Positions 1 through 7,728 of a DNA stretch of 64,000 nucleotides are shown in pieces. Positions within the stretch are counted from its first letter, which is position 1. Each line of letters opens with the position of its first letter. This DNA comes from Betaproteobacteria bacterium (GTDB lineage Bacteria; Pseudomonadota; Gammaproteobacteria; Burkholderiales; SG8-39): the NCBI GenBank assembly GCA_016713125.1, contig JADJPT010000014.1, positions 62,001 to 126,000 of the forward strand, in the 5' to 3' direction. The notes beneath the pieces were generated by a model that saw nothing but the letters and a program-made list of their open reading frames with translations, made no database searches and was not told the DNA's origin. The position numbers were made by a program, and so were the translations under genes.

Positions 1-832
1 TCAGTCGCGTCTCGTAGACCGATACGCCATCAATCAGCGAATCGGGGCGGGCAAGATAGACGAACTCGAAGATGCAGGGGTTCAGCGAGACATTCTGCGC
101 GCACTGCTGGCTGTGAAATCGCCCCTCCTCGTCGATGAACACGGCCTCGCCGGGCGCGATGTCGCGCAACACGCGAAAACCCAGTGCGTCGATCGCCACG
201 GATTCCGACGCCACCATGTACTCGGGGCCGCTGTCGGTCTCGTTCACGCCTATCACCGCAGGACGAATGCCGTAGGGGTCGCGAAAGGCAAGCACCCCGT
301 AGCCGGAGATCATCGCCACCACGGCGTAGGCGCCCTTGCAGCGGCGATGCACGTTGCTCACTGCCGTGAACATGGTCTGCGGGTCGAGACGCAACTTGAC
401 CGAGGCCTTCTCGAGCTCGTGCGCGAGCACGTTGAGCAGCACCTCGGAATCGGAGTCGGTGTTGATGTGCCGCAGGTCCTGGCGGAACATCTCCTCCTTC
501 AATTCGCTGGCGTTGGTCAGGTTGCCGTTGTGGCCCAGCACGATGCCGAACGGCGAGTTGACGTAGAAAGGCTGCGATTCGGCCGAGTTGGACGCCGAGC
601 CGGCAGTCGGGTAGCGGCAATGTGCGATGCCCATGTTGCCGGGCAGTGAACGCATGTTTCGGGTGCGGAATACGTCTCGCACCTGACCATTGCCCTTCTG
701 CATGTAGAAGGACTTGTGCTCGCTGGTGACGATGCCCGCCGCATCCTGACCGCGATGCTGCAGCAGCAGCAACCCGTCGTACAGGAGCTGGTTGACCGGG
801 GAATGGGCGACGATGCCGAGGATGCCACACAT
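1..832 (-). CDS. purF: Amidophosphoribosyltransferase (PurF), 3' end cut by window edge
   Basis: PurF transfers the glutamine amide to PRPP, the committed step of purine synthesis in the cytoplasm. The protein starts MCGILGIVAH, so Cys2 is the N-terminal nucleophile of a class II glutamine amidotransferase after Met removal. It continues with LLLLQHRGQDAAGI, IAHCRYPTAG and GHNGNLTN, all conserved glutaminase-domain segments. About 277 residues are visible, and the PRPP-binding transferase domain lies beyond the window edge. The start is fixed by the required Met-Cys; a longer GTG reading two bases away is out of frame. It lies 26 bp after cvpA, the usual cvpA-purF arrangement. Confidence 0.95.
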   Translation of the reverse strand, partial: MCGILGIVAHSPVNQLLYDGLLLLQHRGQDAAGIVTSEHKSFYMQKGNGQVRDVFRTRNMRSLPGNMGIAHCRYPTAGSASNSAESQPFYVNSPFGIVLGHNGNLTNASELKEEMFRQDLRHINTDSDSEVLLNVLAHELEKASVKLRLDPQTMFTAVSNVHRRCKGAYAVVAMISGYGVLAFRDPYGIRPAVIGVNETDSGPEYMVASESVAIDALGFRVLRDIAPGEAVFIDEEGRFHSQQCAQNVSLNPCIFEFVYLARPDSLIDGVSVYETRL

Positions 833-858
833 GGGTAGGGACTCCGGGCGGCTAGGTG

Positions 859-1350
859 TCAATCATAGCGCAGGCGCTGCGCGAGCGAATCAGGTAACCA
901 GGGCTTTAGCAGCAAGGCGGCTCGCACCAGCGGCTCGCCGCTGGCCGAATCCTTCCAGAACGGCATGCGCGGCGCGCTCGTGAGGCCGGCCAACAGCGCG
1001 GCGGCAAGCACGATGATCAGACCTCGCGCCAGGCCGAACAAGGCCCCCAGGGCCTTGTCCATGGCGCCCAACCCCACCACCTTCATGAGTTTGGAGAGCA
1101 GCAGCCCGACCAGCGAAGAGACGATCAGCACCACGACGAACACGGTCACGAAGCCGACCAGCACGCGCATGGCCTCGCCCGGCACGGCCTGCGGCAGGTG
1201 TGCAGCGAGCGGACCGGCGAACAGGTTGGCGGCCAGGAAGGCGATGATCCAGCCGCCCAGCGAGATCAGTTCGCGGACCACGCCGCGCAGCATGCTCCAG
1301 ATCACGGAAACGAGGAGTACGCCGATCACCGCGTAATCGAGCGTCGTCAT
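859..1350 (-). CDS. cvpA: CvpA family membrane protein
   Basis: This 163-residue inner-membrane protein has about four hydrophobic segments (roughly residues 5-25, 30-50, 62-90 and 100-122). It has the family signature near the N-terminus, with LRGVVRELISLGGW and a G-x-x-DKALGALFGLARG segment. CvpA is named for colicin V production; its direct biochemical role is unsettled, and it has been linked to envelope stress tolerance. It sits between the SPOR protein and purF, its typical place in proteobacteria, and is probably co-transcribed with them. Confidence 0.92.
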   Translation of the reverse strand: MTTLDYAVIGVLLVSVIWSMLRGVVRELISLGGWIIAFLAANLFAGPLAAHLPQAVPGEAMRVLVGFVTVFVVVLIVSSLVGLLLSKLMKVVGLGAMDKALGALFGLARGLIIVLAAALLAGLTSAPRMPFWKDSASGEPLVRAALLLKPWLPDSLAQRLRYD

Positions 1351-1360
1351 TGCAAAACGG

Positions 1361-2098
1361 TCACTTTGCGACCGGATTGGCCGGGCTCAGACCCAGCGCC
1401 TTGGCGCTGTCGCGCGCCTTCTCGGCCGCTTCCTTCGAGGCGTAGGGGCCGAGACGGATTCGCGTCACCGAGCCCTTGGCGGTCGCCACGGGCTCCGTGT
1501 AATGCGTGATCCTCGCCCCTTTGAGCTTGTCTGCGATCTCGCGCACCTTGTCGGCATCGGCGAAAGCGCCCACCTGCACGTAGAACTGCTCCCCGGCTGC
1601 CGCCGGCTTGGCGACCGGCTTCTCCGCAGGCTTTTCCACGGGTTTGGCGGCGGACTTTTCTGCCGGCTTGGCCGCCTCCTGCCTGGCAGCCGGCTTCTCG
1701 GCCGGCTTTTCGGCCGGCTTCTCCACCGGCTTCGCCGATGCGGGCGCAGTGACGGGCTGGGCAACGGCAGGTGCGGCGGGCTTCGCGACCTCTGCAGGCT
1801 TGGCGGCTTCGACGGACTTGTTCGCGGCTTCTGTCGCCGGCCTGGGTTCCTCCACCCTGGGCAGCGGCGCGCTCGCGGACACGCTGCCTTTGGGCACCAC
1901 TTTCCGCACGCACTTGCTGTCTTCATCGCCCGGAACGCGCACACCCACCGGCGGCGGCGCGGGCTTGGGATCCGGATCGAGCCCCATCGGCAGCACGATC
2001 ACTGCCAGCAGCACCAGCGCGATCGCGCCGACCAGCCGACGGCGGCCGCGGCGCTGCAAGGTACCTACATCCTGGGGAACTTCGTTGCGGTCGGCCAT
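1361..2098 (-). CDS. SPOR domain protein (DedD-like)
   Basis: This 245-residue protein has a short basic cytoplasmic N-terminus, one transmembrane segment (about residues 22-40), a long Ala/Pro/Lys-rich linker (about 45-165) and a C-terminal SPOR domain (about 168-242). The SPOR domain starts FYVQVGAFADADK and contains VTRIRLGPYASKEAAEKA. SPOR domains bind denuded peptidoglycan at the division septum, so a DedD- or FtsN-like role in cell division is likely. Its place between folC and cvpA matches dedD in other proteobacteria. The linker carries PAEKPAEKPAEKPA-type repeats. Its start is 18 bp beyond the folC stop. Confidence 0.88.
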   Translation of the reverse strand: MADRNEVPQDVGTLQRRGRRRLVGAIALVLLAVIVLPMGLDPDPKPAPPPVGVRVPGDEDSKCVRKVVPKGSVSASAPLPRVEEPRPATEAANKSVEAAKPAEVAKPAAPAVAQPVTAPASAKPVEKPAEKPAEKPAARQEAAKPAEKSAAKPVEKPAEKPVAKPAAAGEQFYVQVGAFADADKVREIADKLKGARITHYTEPVATAKGSVTRIRLGPYASKEAAEKARDSAKALGLSPANPVAK

Positions 2099-2116
2099 GA
2101 TCTCAGCGTATTACGG

Positions 2117-3379
2117 TCAGTTTCGGGCCTGCAGATGAGCCATCACATCGGAGACGGTCAGGAAGGATCCGAAGACGACAATTTTATCACTCTCCCCCGC
2201 TCCCTCCCGCGCTGCGTCATAGGCATTTGCCGGCGTTTCATGCAAGGTCACCGGGACTTTCACGCCCTCGGCGGCCAGTATCTCGGCCAACTCGCTTGCC
2301 GTTGTCCCGCGCGGTCCGTCCAGGGTCGCGAGGTGCCAGGCAGTGATGCGCGGCGCCAGCGCCCGCACCACGCCGCCGATGTCCTTGTCGCGCAACGCGC
2401 CAAACACCGCGGCTGTCTCGGGTGCGAAGCCGCTGTTGAACAGATTGTCCGCCAGCACGCGCGCAGCCTGCGGATTGTGCGCAACGTCGAGGATCACGCT
2501 GGGACGGCCGGGCAGCACCTGGAAACGCCCGGGAATCGTCACTTCTGACAGGCCGCGCCGTATGTCCTGCATGGACACCGGCAGACGACTGCGCAGCCCA
2601 TCCAGCGCAGTGATGGCGGCAGAGGCATTGACCAGTTGCACCGGTCCGCGCAGTGCCGGATAGGCCAGTCCCGGACGCTTTCCGAAAGGCCCCCAGTACA
2701 GCCATTGCGAGTTGTCGGCGGCATAGCCGAAATCCCGGCCTATGCACAGGGCCTGCGCGCCAATGGCCGCGGCCGCTTCCAGCACGCCGGTGGGCGGTTC
2801 GAGATCGGCGACCACCGCCGGGCGTCCGGCGCGGAAGATGCCGGCCTTCTCGCGGCCGATGTGTTCGCGCGTCGGCCCAAGCCAGTCCATGTGGTCGAGG
2901 GCCACACCGGTCAGCACGGCGCAGTCCGCATCGAAGGCGTTAACTGCATCCAGCCGGCCGCCCAGTCCCACCTCCAGCACCCAGGCATCCAGCGGTTCGC
3001 GTGCGAACAGCCAGGCGGCGGCCAGCGTGCCGTACTCGAAGTATGTCAGCTGCACCTCGCCGCGCGCGGCTTCGACCGCGGCGAAGGCCTCGCACAGGGC
3101 GGCGTCGGCGACCTCCCGCCCGTCCAGGCGCACGCGCTCGTTGTAGCGCAGCAGATGCGGCGAGGTGTACAGCCCGGTGCGGTAGCCTGCGCAGTTCAGG
3201 ATGCTCTCCAGCATCGCGCAGGTCGAGCCCTTGCCGTTGGTGCCCGCCACGGTGAAGATCGGCGCGCGATGACGCAGCTCCAGTCTGTCGAGCACCGCAA
3301 GCACGCGGTCCAGGCCCAGAGCGATGGCCGAGGGATGCTGGCGCTCGACGAACGCCAGCCATTCTTCCAGGGTGCGCAA
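2117..3379 (-). CDS. folC: Bifunctional dihydrofolate/folylpolyglutamate synthase
   Basis: FolC adds glutamate to dihydropteroate and tetrahydrofolates using ATP. The 420-residue protein has the P-loop TVAGTNGKGSTCAMLE (about residues 43-58), the folate-site segment YTSPHLLRYNERVRLDG, and a Mur-ligase C-terminal half with ILDVAHNPQAA. The only start that keeps the conserved N-terminus is a TTG at 3379, six bases after the accD stop and in the same frame as accD. A weak start so close to accD suggests translational coupling. Length is normal for the family. Confidence 0.93.
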   Translation of the reverse strand: MRTLEEWLAFVERQHPSAIALGLDRVLAVLDRLELRHRAPIFTVAGTNGKGSTCAMLESILNCAGYRTGLYTSPHLLRYNERVRLDGREVADAALCEAFAAVEAARGEVQLTYFEYGTLAAAWLFAREPLDAWVLEVGLGGRLDAVNAFDADCAVLTGVALDHMDWLGPTREHIGREKAGIFRAGRPAVVADLEPPTGVLEAAAAIGAQALCIGRDFGYAADNSQWLYWGPFGKRPGLAYPALRGPVQLVNASAAITALDGLRSRLPVSMQDIRRGLSEVTIPGRFQVLPGRPSVILDVAHNPQAARVLADNLFNSGFAPETAAVFGALRDKDIGGVVRALAPRITAWHLATLDGPRGTTASELAEILAAEGVKVPVTLHETPANAYDAAREGAGESDKIVVFGSFLTVSDVMAHLQARN

Positions 3380-3385
3380 GCGCGG

Positions 3386-4261
3386 CTAGTTGGAGGAAGG
3401 CTCGGCCGGCAGGCCCTGCAGCAGGGCGAGCAGCGAGGCGAGCTTGTCGCGCATCTGGCGGCGGTCGACGATCATGTCGATCGCGCCCTTCTCGAGCAGG
3501 AACTCGGAACGCTGGAAGCCCTCGGGCAGCTTCTGGCGCACGGTCTGCTCGATCACGCGCGGACCGGCGAAGCCGACCAGCGCCTTGGGCTCGGCAATCA
3601 CCACGTCACCCAGGAAGGCGTAGCTTGCCGACACGCCGCCGGTGGTCGGGTCGGTCAGCACGGAGATGAACGGCAGGCCTCGCTCGCCCAGGTCGGTCAG
3701 CGCGGCGGTGGTCTTGGCCATCTGCATCAGCGAGCTCAGGCCTTCCTGCATGCGCGCCCCGCCGCTGGAGGTGAACACGATGAACGGCAACTTCTGTTCG
3801 ATCGCCACGCGCACACCTCGCACGAAACGTTCGCCAAGCACCGAGCCCATGGTACCGGCCATGAAGTCGAATTCGTGGGCCGCGGCCACCACGCCGATCG
3901 ACTTGATCGAACCCTGCAGGACGATCATCGACTCGGTCTCCCCGGTATTCTCCTGCGCCTCGGACAGGCGCTCAGGGTAGCGGCGCGAATCCTTGAACTT
4001 CAGACTGTCTACCGGCAGCACCTCGGCGCCGATCTCGAAACGGCCGTCCTCGTCTAGCAGGCCTTCGAGCCGTGCCCGCGCGCCGATGCGCTGGTGATGT
4101 CCGCACTTCGGGCAGACATTGAGATTCTTCTCCAGGTCCGTGCTGTAGAGCACCGCGTCGCAGGACGGGCACTTGGTCCACAGTCCCTCGGGCATCTGAC
4201 GACGCGCGCCGCCCTCTGCGCGCTTGATCTTGGGCGGAAGAAGTTTCTGCAGCCAGCTCAT
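3386..4261 (-). CDS. accD: Acetyl-CoA carboxylase carboxyltransferase subunit beta
   Basis: AccD pairs with AccA to transfer the carboxyl group from biotin to acetyl-CoA, giving malonyl-CoA for fatty acid synthesis. The 291-residue protein starts MSWLQKLLPPKI. It has the N-terminal four-cysteine zinc ribbon (CPSC at about residue 31 and CPKC at about 50) and the crotonase-fold core with SSGGARMQEG, DPTTGGVSASYA and GFAGPRVIEQT. The frame is open 82 codons further upstream, but that stretch overlaps trpA and lacks family similarity, so the start at 4261 is used. It lies one base after the trpA stop. Confidence 0.96.
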   Translation of the reverse strand: MSWLQKLLPPKIKRAEGGARRQMPEGLWTKCPSCDAVLYSTDLEKNLNVCPKCGHHQRIGARARLEGLLDEDGRFEIGAEVLPVDSLKFKDSRRYPERLSEAQENTGETESMIVLQGSIKSIGVVAAAHEFDFMAGTMGSVLGERFVRGVRVAIEQKLPFIVFTSSGGARMQEGLSSLMQMAKTTAALTDLGERGLPFISVLTDPTTGGVSASYAFLGDVVIAEPKALVGFAGPRVIEQTVRQKLPEGFQRSEFLLEKGAIDMIVDRRQMRDKLASLLALLQGLPAEPSSN

Positions 4262-4262
4262 G

Positions 4263-5061
4263 TCAGGCGTCCAGCGCAGCCCGGATCGGGCGCAGCAGAT
4301 CCTTGACGCGCGCCGTGGCGTCGCCGCCCGCGGCCGATTCGATCTCCTGGATGATGCGGCTGCCGATGACCACGGCGTCGGCGATCTTTCCGATCGCCAC
4401 CGCGGATGCCGCGTCGCGGATGCCGAAGCCGACGCCGATCGGCAACCTGGAGGCCGCGCGCAGTTTGGGCAGATGCGCGGCCACGTCCGAGGTATCGATG
4501 CTGGCACCTCCGGTGACGCCCTTCAGCGACACGTAGTAAAGGTAGCCGCTGCCCACTTTCGCCACTGCGCGTATCCGCGCATCCGTGGAGGTCGGCGCCA
4601 GCAGGAAGATCGGGTTGAGACCGTGCTTCGCGCACAGCGCGGTGAAGTCCTCGCATTCCTCGGGCGGGTAATCCACGACGATCACGCCGTCGACTCCAGC
4701 CCCGGCGGCCTCGGCGACGAAAGCGTCCACACCCATGGCTTCGATCGGATTGGCGTAACCCATCAGCACGATGGGCGTATCCGCGTCACGGCTGCGGAAC
4801 TCGCGCACCATGCGCAGCACGTCCTTCAGGCCCACGCCATGTCTTCAATGCCCGCTCGGCCGCGCGCTGAATCGCCGGGCCGTCTGCCATGGGATCGGAG
4901 AACGGCACGCCGAGTTCGATGATGTCGCAGCCGCTCTCGACCAGGGCGTGCATCATCGGCACCGTGCTCGCCGGGCCGGGGTCGCCGGCCATGATGTAGG
5001 GGATCAGCGCCTTGCGTCCGGCTGCGCGCAGGGCCTCGAAGCGTTGCGGGATGCGCGACAT
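4263..5061 (-). CDS. trpA: Tryptophan synthase alpha chain, interrupted by a frameshift
   Basis: TrpA cleaves indole-3-glycerol phosphate to indole and G3P and passes indole to TrpB. The first part starts MSRIPQRFEALRAAG and carries the catalytic region IIELGVPFSDPMADGPAIQ, which holds the catalytic Glu and Asp. The frame then breaks after RAAERALK. The family sequence resumes in another frame as HGVGLKDVLRMVREF and runs to the end, including GVGFGIRDA and the phosphate-binding VVIGSRI. One extra base at about 4842 explains the break. Removing it restores a normal-length protein. The ATG overlaps the trpB stop (TGATG). A sequencing error is as likely as a true mutation. Confidence 0.9.
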
Positions 5062-6260
5062 CAGAACTGGATCCCGGACTTCAGCGACACGGTATGCATG
5101 TCCTTGTCACCGCGTCCCGAGAGATTGACCAGGAGGATCTTTTCCTTCGCCATGCCCGGGGCGATTTTCGCCGCATGTGCCAGCGCATGCGAGGACTCCA
5201 GCGCCGGGATGATGCCCTCGTAGTGGCACAGGTCGTGAAACGCCTTGAGCGCCTCGTCGTCGGTGACACCCACGTACTGGGCGCGACCGCTGTCCTTCAG
5301 CCAGGCGTGCTCGGGGCCGACGCCGGGGTAGTCCAGCCCCGCGGAAATCGAATGCGTCTCGATGATCTGGCCGTTCTCGTCCTGCAGCAGGTAAGTGCGG
5401 TTGCCGTGCAGGACACCGGGACGGCCCGCCGACAGCGACGCTGCGTGCTTGCCGGTGGCGAGGCCTTCCCCCGCCGCCTCGACGCCGATCAGGCGCACGC
5501 CCTCCACCGGGATGTAGGGATAGAAGATGCCCATGGCGTTGGATCCGCCGCCCACGCAGGCGATCACGGCGTCCGGCTGGCGCCCGACCATCTCGGGAAC
5601 CTGCCACTTGCACTCTTCGCCGATCACCGAATTGAAGTCACGCACCATCATCGGATACGGGTGCGGGCCGGCGACGGTGCCGATGATGTAGAAGGTGTCG
5701 TCGACGTTGGTGACCCAGTCGCGCATGGCTTCGTTGAGGGCGTCCTTGAGCGTCTTGGATCCCGATTCCACCGGCACCACCGTGGCGCCCAGCAGCTTCA
5801 TGCGATAGACGTTCTGCGCCTGGCGCTTGACATCCTCGGAGCCCATGTAGACCACGCATTTCATGCCGAAGCGCGCCGCCACCGTGGCACTGGCCACGCC
5901 GTGCTGCCCGGCGCCGGTTTCGGCAATCACGCGCGGCTTGCCCATGCGCCGCGCCAGCAGCGCCTGACCTATGGTGTTGTTGATCTTGTGTGCGCCGGTG
6001 TGGTTCAGGTCCTCGCGCTTGAGGAAAATCTGCGCGCCACCGAGCAACCCGGACCAGCGCTTGGCGTGGTACACCGGGCTCGGCCGGCCGACGTAGTGCT
6101 TAAGTTCGCTTTTGAACTCGGCCACGAATTCCGGGTCTTCCCGGTACTTCGCATAGGCGGCGCGCAGTTCCTCCAGGGCGTGGCTCAGTGTCTCGGAAAC
6201 GAAGGAGCCACCGTACGGACCGAAATGACCGTTCGCGTCGGGCAAGTCATACATCTGCAT
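5061..6260 (-). CDS. trpB: Tryptophan synthase beta chain
   Basis: TrpB is the PLP enzyme that joins indole and serine to give tryptophan, working as an alpha2-beta2 complex with TrpA. The 399-residue protein starts MQMYDLPDANGHFGPYGG. It has the PLP lysine segment LNHTGAHKINNTIGQ, the AETGAGQHGVA loop, the phosphate-binding glycines in CVGGGSNAMG, and the C-terminal SGRGDKDM. The open frame extends 40 codons further upstream but that part overlaps trpF and is not TrpB-like. The start overlaps the trpF 3' end by 14 bp, consistent with translational coupling in a trpFBA operon. Confidence 0.97.
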   Translation of the reverse strand: MQMYDLPDANGHFGPYGGSFVSETLSHALEELRAAYAKYREDPEFVAEFKSELKHYVGRPSPVYHAKRWSGLLGGAQIFLKREDLNHTGAHKINNTIGQALLARRMGKPRVIAETGAGQHGVASATVAARFGMKCVVYMGSEDVKRQAQNVYRMKLLGATVVPVESGSKTLKDALNEAMRDWVTNVDDTFYIIGTVAGPHPYPMMVRDFNSVIGEECKWQVPEMVGRQPDAVIACVGGGSNAMGIFYPYIPVEGVRLIGVEAAGEGLATGKHAASLSAGRPGVLHGNRTYLLQDENGQIIETHSISAGLDYPGVGPEHAWLKDSGRAQYVGVTDDEALKAFHDLCHYEGIIPALESSHALAHAAKIAPGMAKEKILLVNLSGRGDKDMHTVSLKSGIQF

Positions 6261-6867
6261 GCTGAACCTCTTGGATGAACGCGGCGATTTTCGCCGCGTC
6301 TTTGATGCCTTTGGCGGATTCGACTCCGCTGGAAACGTCCACTGCCCAAGGCCGGATGCGCCGCACGGCTTCGCGCACATTATCGTGCGTGAGGCCGCCG
6401 GAGAGTACCAACGGTCTGCCCCGCTGCGCCGGGATCAGGTCCCAATCGAAGCTCTGTCCCGCACCACCGTAGCCCTCCACCCAGGCATCCGCCAGCCAGC
6501 CTGCGGTATCGGGATAAGCGCGGAAGTATTCTAGCAAATCGACACCCGCCTTCACCCGGCAAGCCTTGATATAAGGCTGGCCGAAGCCGGCGCAAAACGC
6601 CTGCGGCTCCTCGCCGTGGAACTGGAGCAGGGCCGGCCGCACCCGCTCGATCACGCTGCGCACCTCGGTCTCGGCGGGATTCACGAACAGGGCCACCGTC
6701 TGCACAAACGGCGGCAGGGCGTCGCGTATGGCGGCCGCCCGGTCGAGCGAGACGTTGCGCGGGCTGGGTCCGTAGAACACCAGGCCTATGGCATCGGCTC
6801 CGGCTCGCGCAGCCGCTTCGGCGTCCTGCGGCCGCGTGATTCCGCAGATCTTGACCCGCGTCCTCAT
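6247..6867 (-). CDS. trpF: Phosphoribosylanthranilate isomerase
   Basis: TrpF converts N-(5'-phosphoribosyl)anthranilate to CdRP in tryptophan synthesis. The 206-residue TIM-barrel protein starts MRTRVKICGITRPQDA, with the catalytic Cys in KICGIT. It also has GLVFYGPSPRNV, LLQFHGEE, LSGGLTHDNV and VDVSSGVESAKGIKD, the last two being the phosphate-binding loops. The start is chosen at the conserved KICGIT end; the upstream 26 codons overlap truA and are not family-like. The ATG overlaps the truA stop by 4 bp (ATGA). Confidence 0.96.
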   Translation of the reverse strand: MRTRVKICGITRPQDAEAAARAGADAIGLVFYGPSPRNVSLDRAAAIRDALPPFVQTVALFVNPAETEVRSVIERVRPALLQFHGEEPQAFCAGFGQPYIKACRVKAGVDLLEYFRAYPDTAGWLADAWVEGYGGAGQSFDWDLIPAQRGRPLVLSGGLTHDNVREAVRRIRPWAVDVSSGVESAKGIKDAAKIAAFIQEVQHADV

Positions 6868-7652
6868 GCCGGCAGCGCCCGAGAAGCGGTGGCGGCGGCT
6901 GCAGGCAGATTCCAATGCGGTGCGTACTCCACCTGCTCCAGGCACAGTCCGGCGGCGGCAAAGGTCGGTGCCGCGCGCGCGCGGTCGCGGGCCTCGAGCA
7001 GTTCGCGCACCCAGCCCGGTGGGTGCCTGCCCTTGCCCACGTAGACCAGCGTGCCGACGATATTGCGCACCATGTGGTGCAGAAATGCGTTGGCGCGCAC
7101 CGTGAACACGATGCGCTCGCCCTCGCGCCTCACATCCAAGCAGGCAATGGTGCGCACCGGGCTTTTAGCCTGGCACTCGCTCGAGCGGAAGGCGGAGAAA
7201 TCGTGCTCGCCAAGGAACTGCACGGCTGCGGCCTGCATGGCCGCGACATCCAGTGGTGCATGGAACCAGCCCGCAAAACGTGTCTCCAGAGCCGGCCGTA
7301 CCGCACGGTTGATCAGCACGTATCGATAGGTACGCGACAGCGCGGCGTAACGGGCGTGGAAATCGTCGGCGACCGGCTTGGACCACAGCACCGCCACCGA
7401 ATCGGGCAGCATGGCATTGACCCCGCGCACCCAGGCCGAATCCGGCCGCTGCGCCGTGGTGTCGAAGTGCACGACCTGACCGCGCGCGTGCACGCCGCGA
7501 TCGGTGCGCCCCGCGCAGGTGACGCCCAGCGGCTGGTCGGCGACGGCCGACAGCGCCGCCTCGAGCGCGTCCTGCACCGCGCCGCCACCGGTCTGCGTCT
7601 GCCAGCCCAGGAAGCGGCTGCCGTCGTATTCGATGCCGAGTGCGATGCGCAT
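6864..7652 (-). CDS. truA: tRNA pseudouridine(38-40) synthase
   Basis: TruA isomerises uridines 38-40 in the anticodon stem-loop of tRNAs. The 262-residue protein starts MRIALGIEYDGSRFLGWQ and has the catalytic Asp in the signature AGRTDRGVHARGQVVHF (about residues 47-63). It also has SRTYRYVL and the RNA-contact segment FLHHMVRNIVGTL. Length is normal. It lies between fimV and trpF, the usual betaproteobacterial order, and overlaps trpF by 4 bp. Confidence 0.96.
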   Translation of the reverse strand: MRIALGIEYDGSRFLGWQTQTGGGAVQDALEAALSAVADQPLGVTCAGRTDRGVHARGQVVHFDTTAQRPDSAWVRGVNAMLPDSVAVLWSKPVADDFHARYAALSRTYRYVLINRAVRPALETRFAGWFHAPLDVAAMQAAAVQFLGEHDFSAFRSSECQAKSPVRTIACLDVRREGERIVFTVRANAFLHHMVRNIVGTLVYVGKGRHPPGWVRELLEARDRARAAPTFAAAGLCLEQVEYAPHWNLPAAAATASRALPA

Positions 7653-7728
7653 AGTGTAAAAAATTCAGCCACGGGCGCGGACGCTGGAAGCGCCGCGGCC
7701 GTGGCCGTCGATGGAGCGGGAAGCCGCC

